Below, one piece after another: positions 53,947-62,803 of a stretch of DNA of 64,000 nt (position 1 is its first letter; each line of letters opens with the position of its first letter). The position numbers and the translations under genes were made by a program. The notes beneath the pieces are model-generated. The model was not told the origin of the DNA, searched no databases, and saw only the letters and a program-made list of their open reading frames with translations. The stretch comes from Bacteroidota bacterium (GTDB taxonomy: Bacteria; Bacteroidota; Bacteroidia; Bacteroidales; Lentimicrobiaceae), in assembly GCA_023434665.1 (NCBI GenBank), contig JAEYSM010000013.1, forward strand, positions 31,018-95,017, written 5' to 3'.

Positions 53947-55521
53947 TTAAGTGGTAAGGGGATTATTCATTCTCCGGTAGTATTTAAGGAAAAGATTCAT
54001 CCACCTGAATCTTCTCATAAAGAAAAAATCTTCGTTTTTAAACAGACCCTTAACTAAGTGCAATTTGTCTAACCAAGTGAGTTCTTCCTTAAGCATATCG
54101 AGTTTTCGCATTGCGTAGTCAATCTCAGTCTTAGGCAAGTTCAGATACTCTATCAATGCAAATTCATCATCGTACTGCAATTCCGAAGTGTAACTTCTTC
54201 TGAGGCTTTCAACATCACCATTCATCAGCAAGTTTAATCTCCTGGTAAATTCTTCTTTTGTATTTGGGACATTGCTAAATGTGGCTGCCCGCTCACTCCT
54301 GCTTTTCTCCGATTCAATTAACCTACTCGCATCCTCCTTGAATTCATCAAAATTAGCCGGTTCCTGATATGATACCTCCAAATCAAAAAACTCTGATGTG
54401 GTTTGTGTGGCAGTCCGCATGTTCTTAATACCGGTCACCGGGATATTCTGGAGCACAGCGTACAGCACTGTCAATCCCCCCTTAAAAGGGTACGACTCGA
54501 AGAGTATATCCACATTACCTACCAATTCATAAAAATCATCTCTTTTTCCAAGATAAAAGAACCTATCATTTAATTCATTCTTATGAATAAAATCCATCAG
54601 TTTCTCAGCATTGCCATATCCGGCAAGGCAGAAAATAAAATGCTCATGCTCATTCAGCAAATCCTTTATAACATTGAAATACCTAAGATTAGGGTCCTTG
54701 TAGTATTTATACAAATTAGCAGCTGAAAATCCCACAACCTTACCTTGCCGGTCAAAAGGCAAACCTTGAAATGGCACTTTTTGGAATATCGGATAGAATG
54801 GGACCAACAGCAGTTTTTCGACATCTATCTTTCTACGGCGATTTGAAATCTGGTGGCCGAACTTACGGAATTCCAGAAAGTAATCACTGCATCCTTTACC
54901 AAGCCAGAAGGTATGGTCATTATGGACAATGTAATATCTCTTAAGATTTTCCCTTGTGGCAAAAACACAATAACCAACCGTATCGGTGGGGACGAAATGA
55001 AGAAAGGCATGAGTGGGATTATACATATCAATTTCCCTGCCTATATCATAAATCTTCGAAATAATATCCTGTGATTCAGGAATAAAGACCTTGATCTGCT
55101 TATGATTGCTGATGAATTTGAGAATATTCTGTCCATTAACAGTCTTTGAAATATCAGGAATTATAAATAGAATAGAGTAATCATTCTCAAGTAAATAATG
55201 AAGATACTGCTCGGTGAGAGCCCCGGAATCTATAATTTGTCCGTTATAAAACACTACCCTTTTTCGGTCATGTACGGGTTTGCTAACACCCCCATTGTCC
55301 GAATTCTTCTTTAACTCAAAGGCTATTTTGCCCAACAATTCTTCCAGTTCATCATCAATAAAATCTCTCCTTATAGGATAAGCTTCAGCTATCCTACTAC
55401 AAAATGTGATATAATGTAAAGCATTACGAAGCTTACCGGTTTTGTAACACTTTTTAGCCTTTTCCTTATAAATCTCATATTCACTGACAAGAAAGCATTT
55501 GGTCAATTTCTTCATAATCAC
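53947..55521 (-). CDS. Glycosyltransferase-like (GT-B) protein of the polysaccharide operon
   Basis: The 524 residues show an N-terminal helical part and two Rossmann-like regions: about 90-230 (VVFYNGQIIDSGALTEQYLHYLLENDY) and a second from about 260 with KVVGFSAANLYKYYKDPNL, FCLAGYGNAEKL, FFYLGKRDDFYELVGNVDILFESYPFKGGLTVLYAV, the pattern of a GT-B nucleotide-binding half. The C-terminus is a helical tail with basic residues. It is the last gene of the operon, 2 bases after the flippase stop. An in-frame ATG at 55515 is an alternative start. Donor and acceptor sugars are unknown. Confidence 0.72.
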   Translation of the reverse strand: MIMKKLTKCFLVSEYEIYKEKAKKCYKTGKLRNALHYITFCSRIAEAYPIRRDFIDDELEELLGKIAFELKKNSDNGGVSKPVHDRKRVVFYNGQIIDSGALTEQYLHYLLENDYSILFIIPDISKTVNGQNILKFISNHKQIKVFIPESQDIISKIYDIGREIDMYNPTHAFLHFVPTDTVGYCVFATRENLKRYYIVHNDHTFWLGKGCSDYFLEFRKFGHQISNRRRKIDVEKLLLVPFYPIFQKVPFQGLPFDRQGKVVGFSAANLYKYYKDPNLRYFNVIKDLLNEHEHFIFCLAGYGNAEKLMDFIHKNELNDRFFYLGKRDDFYELVGNVDILFESYPFKGGLTVLYAVLQNIPVTGIKNMRTATQTTSEFFDLEVSYQEPANFDEFKEDASRLIESEKSRSERAATFSNVPNTKEEFTRRLNLLMNGDVESLRRSYTSELQYDDEFALIEYLNLPKTEIDYAMRKLDMLKEELTWLDKLHLVKGLFKNEDFFFMRRFRWMNLFLKYYRRMNNPLTT

Positions 55522-55523
55522 TT

Positions 55524-57029
55524 CTATTTTCTCAAAAATTTCTTAAGTAGGTTCGATATGTTCATTCTCTTGTCAAGTTCTTTATATGCATGAAAGGCAG
55601 AAATAAGAAATAATAAGCTTCCAAATATGTATGTCCATGGGTCACTCAATGTTTTGACAACTATAAAACAACTTATTGCTGTTATTAACTGAAAAATAAA
55701 GAGCCGGTAAAATTCCTGAGTAAAACGGAAGTTGTAAAATTTGTGCGTTATCACGTAAACCTGAATCAGGTATATGATATATGATATCAGGAAAGAAGCA
55801 CCAAGACCGGCCAATCCCCAGTACTTATAGCCAATTAAATTGAGAGCCAACTGATAAACATTAGCGGTAAGTTCATTCCAAAAGAACAATTTACTGGCAC
55901 CTTTTGCTAAGAATACTATGGCTATGGCCCAGCTTGCTGCTTTGAATATCATTCCCATAACAGCAAACAGAATCATATCATTGATTGGTATAAATTTAGA
56001 AGAATAAAGAATTATAACCACCCAATTAATAAAAGTGAGGAAAATCATAATGACCGGTGCAAGAATCAGGATGGCGACTTCCGCTTGTTGGTTAATAGCT
56101 TCAGCACTCAACTTATCATCGTGGGCAATACCTGATAGCCGGGGATAAAAATCTGTACTCATGGCAGTGAAAATCATCCCAACATAGGTATTCACTATAG
56201 CAAAACCAGCATTATACAAGCCAACCTGATCAACGCCTCCAGTATGGCTGATAAAAATTCTGACAATATAAGAAGCAGCCAGTGTAATCAGACCGCTTAC
56301 ACTTATAAGAAAACCCAATTTTAACATCCCTTTGGCTTCCCTGAAGGTAGCTGACATTGAGACTTTAACAGTTCTGATTTTTAATCTTGATGCATAAAAC
56401 CAGGTCAATAGCAAAGCAAAAACCGAAGAGATGATGATAGCAGGCACAATACCTTTTACTCCATAAAAGTAATAAAGTGGAATTGAAGTGATTAAACCAA
56501 GTAAACTGCCCAATGCAGCCGATTTAGCCATTGGTTTTATCTGTCTCAGTCCTCTCAGCAATACACTCTGTCCGGCACTTATCTGATTAAATATGAGTGT
56601 GATGGATAACAAAATGAAGGCAAAAGTATAATCACGATTACCAAATGCGAGGTCACTTAACCACGGAGCTGTAATGCCTGTTATCAACGCACCCAGCAAA
56701 CCGGTGATCCACATAATTCTCCTGAAAACCGTAACTATCAATGAAACTTTACTCTCATCACCCGTACTATGCGCCGCCGATACATCCTTAACAGCACTGG
56801 TTGATAAACCAAAATTGGTGAGTGATGAAATCATGGTGAGGGTTGCAGTCAAAAGTCCTGCAATACCCATCCCTGCAGGACCAAGTAACACCGCAATAAA
56901 CTTAGATCTTACAACACTGATAATTATTGTAAGAACCTGAACACCACCAAAAATAGAAGTAGCCTTCATAATCTGGCGATATCCCGATTGCTGCCGGCTA
57001 ATCAATGTGTCTCCTGCTTTTTCGAGCAT
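55524..57029 (-). CDS. wzx: Wzx-type polysaccharide flippase
   Basis: The 501 residues have about 12-14 hydrophobic segments and the Bacteroidota flippase opening YRQIMKATSIFGGVQVL ... RSKFIAVLLGPAGMGIAGLL. The MATE/MOP fold moves lipid-linked oligosaccharide across the inner membrane. It is preceded by the aminotransferase (28-base overlap) and followed by the glycosyltransferase-like gene. An internal ATG at 56969 (MKATSIF) is an alternative start that would remove the overlap. Confidence 0.9.
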   Translation of the reverse strand: MLEKAGDTLISRQQSGYRQIMKATSIFGGVQVLTIIISVVRSKFIAVLLGPAGMGIAGLLTATLTMISSLTNFGLSTSAVKDVSAAHSTGDESKVSLIVTVFRRIMWITGLLGALITGITAPWLSDLAFGNRDYTFAFILLSITLIFNQISAGQSVLLRGLRQIKPMAKSAALGSLLGLITSIPLYYFYGVKGIVPAIIISSVFALLLTWFYASRLKIRTVKVSMSATFREAKGMLKLGFLISVSGLITLAASYIVRIFISHTGGVDQVGLYNAGFAIVNTYVGMIFTAMSTDFYPRLSGIAHDDKLSAEAINQQAEVAILILAPVIMIFLTFINWVVIILYSSKFIPINDMILFAVMGMIFKAASWAIAIVFLAKGASKLFFWNELTANVYQLALNLIGYKYWGLAGLGASFLISYIIYLIQVYVITHKFYNFRFTQEFYRLFIFQLITAISCFIVVKTLSDPWTYIFGSLLFLISAFHAYKELDKRMNISNLLKKFLRK

Positions 57030-58144
57030 AAATTAACCACATTAACTACTTGTTCTACTTCTTCCATTGCCATTACCGGACTAATAGGAAGACTCAACAC
57101 CTCGTGATGAATCTTTTCAGTTACTGGCAGATGGATATCATTCCACTCAGAATAAGCTTTCTGCTTGTGTGGAGGGATGGGATAATGAATAATTGTTTGT
57201 ATTCCTCTTTGCTCCAGAAACTTTTGCAACTCCCTTCTCTCCCCGGTTCTGATGACAAAAAGATGCCACACGTGTGAGAGATTTGAGTCAATTTTAATCT
57301 CCGGATTATTATACACTGATGGAAGTATTATATCGTGATTTTCAATATGATCGCAATAATACTGCGCAATTTGTCTGCGGAGACTGTTTTCTGCATCCAG
57401 ATATTTGAGTTTAACACTCAAAAATGCTGCCTGTATTTCATCAAGACGGCTGTTCAAACCCTGGTGATTATTTTCGTATTTCACCCTACTGCCATAATTA
57501 GCCAATGCCCTAACTATATCTGCCAGCTTATCATCATTGGTTGTAACCGCCCCTGAATCGCCCAGTGCACCCAGATTTTTACCCGGATAAAAACTAAAAC
57601 CTGAGGCATCACCCAAGGCGCCGGTTCTAATATTATTCCACTGTGCGCCTATTGCCTGTGCATTATCCTCAATGATCTTCAGATTATGTTTTCGGGCAAG
57701 CTCGGCCAATTCTTCACTCCAACAAACCTGACCATACAAATGGACCACCATTATGGCTTTAGTCTTTTTGGTAATATGCCGTTCAACCAACGAAATGTCA
57801 AGATTGTATGTATTAAGGTCAGGTTCAACCAATACAGGTGTAAGGCGATTGTCAGTAATTGCCAGAATACTTGCTATATAAGTATTTGCAGGGACAATCA
57901 CTTCATCTCCTTCGGCCATTAGCCCTAATTGCATATATGCTTTCAGAATAAGTCTAAGAGCATCAAGACCATTAGCCACACCAATGGCATTTTTAACACC
58001 AATAAATCCAGCCAGATCAGACTCAAAACGAGCTGCCCTTTCGCCAAGTAGGTACCATCCACTATCAATTACCTCTGAAGCAACCTGTTTAAGTTCTTCA
58101 TTATATTGCGCATTGACTTTCTTAAGATCAAGAAATTTTATCAT
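57002..58144 (-). CDS. fdtB: FdtB/QdtB-like dTDP-3-keto-sugar aminotransferase (DegT/DnrJ/EryC1 family)
   Basis: The 380 residues start IKFLDLKKVNAQYNEELKQV and have the PLP pocket: IIEDNAQAIGA (Asp160) and the Schiff-base lysine Lys189 in SFYPGKNLGALGD. In the FdtA-FdtC context the enzyme would convert dTDP-3-keto-6-deoxyhexose to the 3-amino sugar. Galacto (Fuc3N) and gluco (Qui3N) versions cannot be told apart by eye. It overlaps the acetyltransferase gene by 17 bases and the flippase by 28. Confidence 0.85.
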   Translation of the reverse strand: MIKFLDLKKVNAQYNEELKQVASEVIDSGWYLLGERAARFESDLAGFIGVKNAIGVANGLDALRLILKAYMQLGLMAEGDEVIVPANTYIASILAITDNRLTPVLVEPDLNTYNLDISLVERHITKKTKAIMVVHLYGQVCWSEELAELARKHNLKIIEDNAQAIGAQWNNIRTGALGDASGFSFYPGKNLGALGDSGAVTTNDDKLADIVRALANYGSRVKYENNHQGLNSRLDEIQAAFLSVKLKYLDAENSLRRQIAQYYCDHIENHDIILPSVYNNPEIKIDSNLSHVWHLFVIRTGERRELQKFLEQRGIQTIIHYPIPPHKQKAYSEWNDIHLPVTEKIHHEVLSLPISPVMAMEEVEQVVNVVNLCSKKQETH

Positions 58145-58688
58145 TCTCTATTGGTTCATCGTCAATTAATAAATATACATGCCCTTGTTTGTCGGTTAAT
58201 TGCATATTTAACACGACCCCCTCCCTGGTGATATATCCCCTCTGCATGGCAGGATTTCCGTACCACAATGTGAAAGGAGGTACATTTTTAGTAATGACAC
58301 TTCCGGCTCCGATCATAGAATATCGTCCTATTATATTACCGGCCAGTATAGTGGCATTGGCACCTATGCTTGCTCCCTCCTCAATTATTGTCTTAACAAA
58401 GGATATAGGGTATTGCTTTGAGCGGGGAAAAATATCATTGGTAAAAGTCGCATTGGGTCCAATGAAAGCATAATCACCAACCTCAATGCCATCCCACAAC
58501 TGAACGCCTGACTTTATCGTGACGTAATCACCTATTATGACATTGTTTTCAACAAACACATTGAAATTTAAGTTACAGTGCTTCCCTATGATTGCCCCTT
58601 CGAGCACCACACAATTTTGCCAGATCATTGTTCCTTCACCTATATTGGCTGATTGTACATCAGAAGAAGGGTGCACACTATACAGCAT
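58128..58688 (-). CDS. fdtC: FdtC-like hexapeptide-repeat N-acetyltransferase
   Basis: I choose the ATG at 58688 (MLYSVHPSSDVQSANIGEG), giving 186 residues, since relatives begin there; an upstream ATG at 58712 adds eight residues. Left-handed beta-helix hexapeptides run from about residue 10 (IGEGTMIWQNC, GKHCNLNFNVF, GDYVTIKSGVQ, GPNATFTND, GANATILAG, IGAGSVITKNVPPF). The enzyme N-acetylates the 3-amino sugar with acetyl-CoA. The stop overlaps the aminotransferase start and the start overlaps the cupin stop. Confidence 0.85.
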   Translation of the reverse strand: MLYSVHPSSDVQSANIGEGTMIWQNCVVLEGAIIGKHCNLNFNVFVENNVIIGDYVTIKSGVQLWDGIEVGDYAFIGPNATFTNDIFPRSKQYPISFVKTIIEEGASIGANATILAGNIIGRYSMIGAGSVITKNVPPFTLWYGNPAMQRGYITREGVVLNMQLTDKQGHVYLLIDDEPIENDKIS

Positions 58689-59097
58689 CTTTAAATAATT
58701 TAAAGTCGTCATAATCTCTTAAGTAATCGTTTTCGTCATATAAATGAGAAGCCAGCACAAGACAAATAGCTCCTGAGGAAAATTCCATCAGTTCGCGCCA
58801 GATTCCCGGCACCACCATTAGACCATAGTCAGGCCGGTTCAGGGTAACCACCTTCTTATTAACACCATCATCCAGCAAAACGTTGAAAGAACCACTGGCA
58901 GCTACCACCAACTGAAACAAATCTTTATGGGCATGACCACCCCTATCTTCACCTCCGGGTATATCATATAAATAATAAACACGTTTTACTTCAAAAGGGA
59001 CATTATTCTCTCCCTCCACAATAGTTATATTGCCGGCCCTGTTGTGGATTTTCGAAAGGGGTACAATAGAGCAATCGTAAACACTACTTTTTCTCAT
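58678..59097 (-). CDS. FdtA/WxcM-like cupin, dTDP-keto-sugar isomerase (second copy)
   Basis: I choose the ATG at 59097 (MRKSSVYDC), giving 139 residues. The family core is present: VPFEVKRVYYLYDIPGGEDRGGHAHKDL with catalytic histidines near 50-53, the WRELMEFSSGAICLVLAS end and the final YLRDYDDFK tail. FdtA-type cupins isomerise dTDP-4-keto-6-deoxyglucose to the 3-keto form. It is a tandem paralogue of the next cupin (59084-59497). Two copies in one operon suggest either two 3-keto products or a heteromeric enzyme. Confidence 0.82.
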   Translation of the reverse strand: MRKSSVYDCSIVPLSKIHNRAGNITIVEGENNVPFEVKRVYYLYDIPGGEDRGGHAHKDLFQLVVAASGSFNVLLDDGVNKKVVTLNRPDYGLMVVPGIWRELMEFSSGAICLVLASHLYDENDYLRDYDDFKLFKDAV

Positions 59098-59497
59098 CTT
59101 GCTTAAATTGTAAAAATGCATTAAAGTCATAGATATAATCATCCGGATTATAATGTGTAGAACTCAACACCAAAGCCAGCGAATTGGTTGAGAAATTCTG
59201 CATCTGACGCCATAAACCGGGTGGAACATACAGGCCATAATATGACCTGTTCAATGAATATGTCATTGTTTCTTTACCATTCTCAATTACAACCACATCA
59301 AAGCTTCCGGAGATAGCAATAATAAACTCCTGCTGTTCCTTAAAAGCATGACCACCCCTTATCTGACCTCCGGGGACATCATATATCCAGTAGGCTCTTC
59401 TGATTTTGAACGGAACATGTTTCAGTTCCTCCAGAAAAGAGAGGTTACCACGTGGATCTTCAAATTTTGGCAGATTAATTATCTTAGAGTTATCCAT
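59084..59497 (-). CDS. fdtA: FdtA/WxcM-like cupin, dTDP-keto-sugar isomerase (first copy)
   Basis: The 137 residues carry KFEDPRGNLSFLEELKHVPFKIRRAYWIYDVPGG and the catalytic RGGHAFKEQQEFI segment (His near 50). YYGLYVPPGLWRQMQNFSTNSLALVLSS follows, then a DDYIYDFNAF tail. It is a 3,4-ketoisomerase of dTDP-4-keto-6-deoxyglucose by family. It overlaps rmlA by 8 bases and the second cupin by 14, so the set is tightly coupled. Confidence 0.85.
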   Translation of the reverse strand: MDNSKIINLPKFEDPRGNLSFLEELKHVPFKIRRAYWIYDVPGGQIRGGHAFKEQQEFIIAISGSFDVVVIENGKETMTYSLNRSYYGLYVPPGLWRQMQNFSTNSLALVLSSTHYNPDDYIYDFNAFLQFKQDEKK

Positions 59498-60365
59498 GAA
59501 CGAGTTTTCTTAAGTAGGCAGCATAGCTGCTTTTTCCCTGAACTTCTATAGTTTCTTCCAGTTGTTGCTTATTGATAAAATTCATTTTATAGGCAATTTC
59601 TTCGGGACAGGCAATCTTGAGACTAGTACGTTTTTCAATTGCCTTCACAAATTCAGTTGCCTCAGTTAGCGCTTCGTGCGTCCCTGTATCAAGCCAGGCA
59701 TAACCGCGACTCATTTTCTGAAGCTTTAATTGTCCCTTTTTGAGAAAAGCATCATTAACACTGGTAATTTCCAACTCACCCCGGTCAGAAGGTTTCACAT
59801 TCTTTGCAATTTCTATTACATCATTCGGATAATAATACAATCCAATAACCGCGTAATTACTTTCAGGGTTTTTGGGTTTCTCCACTATACTTGTCACATT
59901 TCCATCAGCGTCGATAGTGGCCACACCATATCTTTCGGGATCTTCGACATAATATCCAAAGATTACGGCTTTGCCTTCATCTTCCACTGTCTTTACGGCA
60001 TTGGAAAGTAAACTTTGCAATCCTGCGCCATAAAAGATATTATCTCCAAGAACCAGACAAACATCATCCTCACCAATAAAACTTTCACCAATTGTAAAAG
60101 CCTGAGCCAAGCCGTCGGGTGAAGGCTGTTCGGCATAACTCAAAGACAATCCGATTTGAGAACCATCGCCCAGTAATTTTTTAAAATTAGGCAGGTCAAC
60201 GGGAGTTGAAATAATTAGAATTTTCTTTATCCCTGAGAGCATGAGCACTGATAAAGGGTAGTATATCATGGGTTTATCGTAAACCGGCAACAATTGTTTT
60301 GAAACAGTAAGAGTAAGCGGGTGTAGGCGTGTACCGGCTCCACCGGCAAGAATAATTCCTTTCAT
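59490..60365 (-). CDS. rmlA: Glucose-1-phosphate thymidylyltransferase
   Basis: The 291 residues match RmlA closely: GIILAGGAGTRLHPLT, KQLLPVYDKPMIYYPLSVLMLSGI, EQPSPDGLAQAF, VLGDNIFYG, VEKPKNPESNYAVIGLYYY and AWLDTGTHEALTEA. It makes dTDP-glucose from glucose-1-phosphate and dTTP, the entry to the dTDP-sugar branch of the operon. rmlB, the next enzyme, is not in the window. It is the first gene of the operon; the promoter must lie in 60366-60680. Confidence 0.95.
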   Translation of the reverse strand: MKGIILAGGAGTRLHPLTLTVSKQLLPVYDKPMIYYPLSVLMLSGIKKILIISTPVDLPNFKKLLGDGSQIGLSLSYAEQPSPDGLAQAFTIGESFIGEDDVCLVLGDNIFYGAGLQSLLSNAVKTVEDEGKAVIFGYYVEDPERYGVATIDADGNVTSIVEKPKNPESNYAVIGLYYYPNDVIEIAKNVKPSDRGELEITSVNDAFLKKGQLKLQKMSRGYAWLDTGTHEALTEATEFVKAIEKRTSLKIACPEEIAYKMNFINKQQLEETIEVQGKSSYAAYLRKLVHG

Positions 60366-60620
60366 TTAATTTGAATAATTAGTAGAGCCCGAGCTCATAT
60401 GTAGTGTAAGTCATAATTGTAACAAACAAAAGACTCTTTTGCTCGACAAGAAACTAATGATATTACACGTACTGAATCCAAACCATCGTTTTTCGCATAA
60501 AGTCGCAAAAACGCCTGCAATTGATATTAAGTTTCAACCATCTATGTCCTTAAAGAACTTTCGTTTACAAAAGTTTGCAGTTCTTTTAATTATTGTTGCT
60601 TGATAAAAAAATAGATATTC
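60366..60620. other. Divergent intergenic region between rmlA and the Rrf2 gene
   Basis: There is no open frame in these 255 bases. It should hold the polysaccharide operon promoter on the minus strand; I could not place one with confidence. The Rrf2-side elements are listed separately. Confidence 0.4.
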
Positions 60621-60665
60621 GGACAATTTTGTCCTTTATTACTTTTTATGTATTATCTTTGTCCT
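60621..60665 (+). promoter_or_regulatory. Candidate Rrf2 operator and promoter
   Basis: GGACAA-TT-TTGTCC (60621-60634) has exact 6-base arms. Its TTTG (60628-60631) could be the -33 element. TATCTTTG (60654-60661) fits TAnnTTTG, 22 bases on, slightly longer than the usual 19-21. A second half-site TTTGTCC overlaps the -7 element (60658-60664). Placement over both promoter elements fits autorepression by the Rrf2 protein. Confidence 0.55.
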
Positions 60666-60680
60666 TGAAATACCTTACTT

Positions 60681-61118
60681 ATGTTTTCAAAAGCGTGTGA
60701 ATATGCTATCAAGGCAATGATTTTTGTTGCAAGTCAATCTAAAAGCAATATACGATGCGGTTTGAATGATATAGCTTTAGGTATCGGTTCCCCGGTATCT
60801 TTCACCGCAAAGATCCTTCAGCGTTTGGTCAAAGCAAACCTTCTGGAATCACAAAAGGGTCCGACAGGTGGATTTGTAATAAGTGAAGCAAAAGCATCAC
60901 AGATAAAATTAAGTGAAATAGTAGCTGCGATTGACGGAGATGAAATATACAATGGATGTGGACTTGGATTTCACACATGCAGTGATGAGAAACCGTGTCC
61001 GGTTCATTATCAGTTTAAAACTGTAAGGGAGAATTTAAAAGATATGCTTGAAAGTACTACTCTAAATAATTTATCAGAGAACATCCACCAGGGTTTAAGT
61101 TTTCTGAAAAGAGACTAA
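60681..61118 (+). CDS. Rrf2-family Fe-S-type regulator (NsrR/IscR-like)
   Basis: The 145 residues start with the winged helix typical of Rrf2 (MFSKACEYAIKAMIFVA ... SFTAKILQRLVKANLLESQKG-PTGGF). Three cysteines are spaced as cluster ligands (Cys93, Cys100, Cys106 in GCGLGFHTCSDEKPCP), matching the IscR/NsrR spacing. NsrR senses nitric oxide; IscR senses Fe-S demand. The next gene is a RIC Fe-S repair protein, a known NsrR-type target, so a nitrosative- or oxidative-stress role is likely. The start lies about 20 bases after the -7 box. Confidence 0.88.
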   Translation: MFSKACEYAIKAMIFVASQSKSNIRCGLNDIALGIGSPVSFTAKILQRLVKANLLESQKGPTGGFVISEAKASQIKLSEIVAAIDGDEIYNGCGLGFHTCSDEKPCPVHYQFKTVRENLKDMLESTTLNNLSENIHQGLSFLKRD

Positions 61119-61171
61119 AAAAACAAAAGCATTAGTGATAAAATAATTAGTAACAGTAAAACATTGATAAT

Positions 61172-61903
61172 ATGGAATTTACAAAAGAAAATAGTGTTGG
61201 TTCGTTTGTTGCAGAAAACTATCGTGCAGCAGGAGTTTTTCAGAAGTACAACATAGATTTTTGTTGCAGGGGTGGCATTTCAGTAGCAGAAGCTTCGTCT
61301 ATGAATAATCTGGATGCTGACTTGCTTCTTAAAGAATTAAAAGAAGTGTTAACAAATGAGGATAATGATTCACCTGACTTCCGCAGCTGGCCATTAGACA
61401 AGCTTGCAGATTACATAGTTGAGACCCACCATTTTTACATTGCAAAAACTGTTCCGGTGCTTCAAAAGTACCTTGATAAAATTTGCGAAGTACATGGTGA
61501 CAGGCACCAGGAACTTTTTGAAATAAGAGATCATTTCAATAATGCAGCAGCGAATCTCGCAGCACATACGAAAAAGGAAGAAACTGTACTTTTCCCATAC
61601 ATTCATAAGCTCATGCAAATTAATAACAATCAAATTACTGACAACAATGAACAGGGATTCTGGTCAGTACAAAATCCTGTAAGGGTAATGATGATGGAAC
61701 ATGATGCAGAGGGAGAAAGATTCAGGAGAATTTCACTTTTGAGCAATGGATACACTGCGCCTGAAGATGCATGCAGAACTTATCAGGTAACATATGCGCT
61801 CTTAAACGAATTTGAAAGTGATTTGCACAGGCATATTCATCTTGAAAATAACATTTTATTCCCCGGTGCAATTAATTTAGAAGCTGAGCTAAAGAAAAGC
61901 TAA
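61172..61903 (+). CDS. ric: RIC/YtfE-type iron-sulfur cluster repair di-iron protein
   Basis: The 243 residues have an N-terminal ScdA_N (DUF542) domain with NSVGSFVAENYRAAGVFQKYNIDFCCRGG. A hemerythrin-like four-helix domain follows, with histidines in VETHHFYI, AAHTKKEETVLFPYIHKL, MMMEHDAEGERFR and DLHRHIHLENNILFP. RIC proteins restore damaged Fe-S clusters after nitric oxide or peroxide stress. It follows the Rrf2 gene by 53 bases and ends at the bidirectional terminator, so the two probably form a stress-response operon. Confidence 0.93.
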   Translation: MEFTKENSVGSFVAENYRAAGVFQKYNIDFCCRGGISVAEASSMNNLDADLLLKELKEVLTNEDNDSPDFRSWPLDKLADYIVETHHFYIAKTVPVLQKYLDKICEVHGDRHQELFEIRDHFNNAAANLAAHTKKEETVLFPYIHKLMQINNNQITDNNEQGFWSVQNPVRVMMMEHDAEGERFRRISLLSNGYTAPEDACRTYQVTYALLNEFESDLHRHIHLENNILFPGAINLEAELKKS

Positions 61904-61924
61904 TACCGTGTGTCCTAAAAAAGC

Positions 61925-61960
61925 AAAAAGCCTGACAATCAATGATTATCAGGCTTTTTT
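61925..61960. terminator. Bidirectional terminator between ric and tRNA-Asp
   Basis: AAAAAGCCTGA and TCAGGCTTTTT form an 11-base stem. T-runs on both strands allow it to end both the ric transcript and the opposite tRNA-Asp transcript. Confidence 0.9.
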
Positions 61961-61961
61961 G

Positions 61962-62035
61962 CGGTCCGGACGGGACTCGAACCCGCGACCCCGTGCGTGA
62001 CAGGCACGTATTCTAACCAACTGAACTACCGAACC
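61962..62035 (-). tRNA. tRNA-Asp (anticodon GTC)
   Basis: On the minus strand the 74 bases fold as a full cloverleaf. Acceptor GGTTCGG pairs with CCGGACC, the anticodon stem CGTGC/GCACG holds the loop CTGTCAC with anticodon GTC, the T-arm contains GGTTCGAGTCC, and the discriminator base is G, as for aspartate tRNA. No encoded CCA follows. Confidence 0.95.
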
Positions 62036-62418
62036 ATGTTCATTTGAGGCTGCAAAGATAAGAAGATAATTATTCCACGCAAGGCTATTTTGAAATTTTT
62101 CTTCTTTTTTTTAAAAAATCTACTATCTGACCTTTTTGTATCAATTGTCTTCACTGAAAAGGCATTTTAGGTTTGAAACCACAGGTAATTATGTCCCAGT
62201 TTATGCACGTGCATGAAAACTTATTAACAGGTTGATAAATATTCAAGGAAATATGCTGTTTGAATAGTTTTATCTTTATACGTTTGCTTAGCGATTCCTA
62301 TAAAAAAGACTCATCCATAATCATCCATATAATCTCTGCCCAAAGTGGAAATTACTACCTACTAAATTAAATATCGCCTCGAAATATCCTAATTCACTAA
62401 TCTATAAATTACTAAATC
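62036..62418. other. Intergenic region upstream of tRNA-Asp, with an ATGCACGTGCAT palindrome
   Basis: There is no gene in these 380 bases. The perfect 12-base palindrome ATGCACGTGCAT lies at 62203-62214. No tRNA or ORF was found, and no second copy of the tRNA 3' end that would mark an attachment site. Confidence 0.45.
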
Positions 62419-62788
62419 ATGAATTATATCTTAGAATTGAAAAGCTTTTACGCAGAGCTCGCCGGGTTTTGGAAACTGAGGGACGTATAAAATGGCAGGA
62501 ACGAGGCGGTAACCTTTGTGCCGCCTATTCCATGATTTCATTTGAAGATGATAATTTTCAGAATTACTCCGGTAAAACTGATAATTCGTCAGGCGGACAA
62601 TCAAAAGCCGGCGATAAGAACGGCCCTAAATGTCACTCAAGTTGTCAGCCTAATGTATCCCCTATCCAACCTCCCACTTGTCAGTCAACATTAAAGTAAT
62701 CGAAGGCAACTACGATGAGATAGTCGATAAACCGGTAAAAATTTACGAAAGCAATGTGGATGAAAATTTACAAAGTAACAATAACTAA
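62419..62788 (+). pseudogene. Degraded replication-type protein, internal deletion and frameshifts
   Basis: The ATG at 62419 opens with NYILELKSFYAEL, the usual N-terminus of a Bacteroidota phage/mobile-element replication-type protein, and then runs into a stop at 62488. In another frame the sequence continues ARRVLETEGRIKWQERGGNLCAAYSMISF, the conserved part that in intact relatives comes more than 60 residues later. So the winged-helix middle is deleted and the join is out of frame. A second shift near 62680 moves the final VNIKVIEGNYDEIVDKPVK segment into a third frame, which ends at 62788. No intact start serves the later frames. The family assignment is from remembered patterns. Confidence 0.6.
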
Positions 62789-62803
62789 AATTAAAACCCT
62801 AAA

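Noticed and set aside
61962..62418. tRNA-Asp as an integration site for the decayed accessory patch
   Set aside because: The patch lies on the 5' side of the tRNA, whereas integration usually uses the 3' end; no duplicated tRNA end and no integrase were found.
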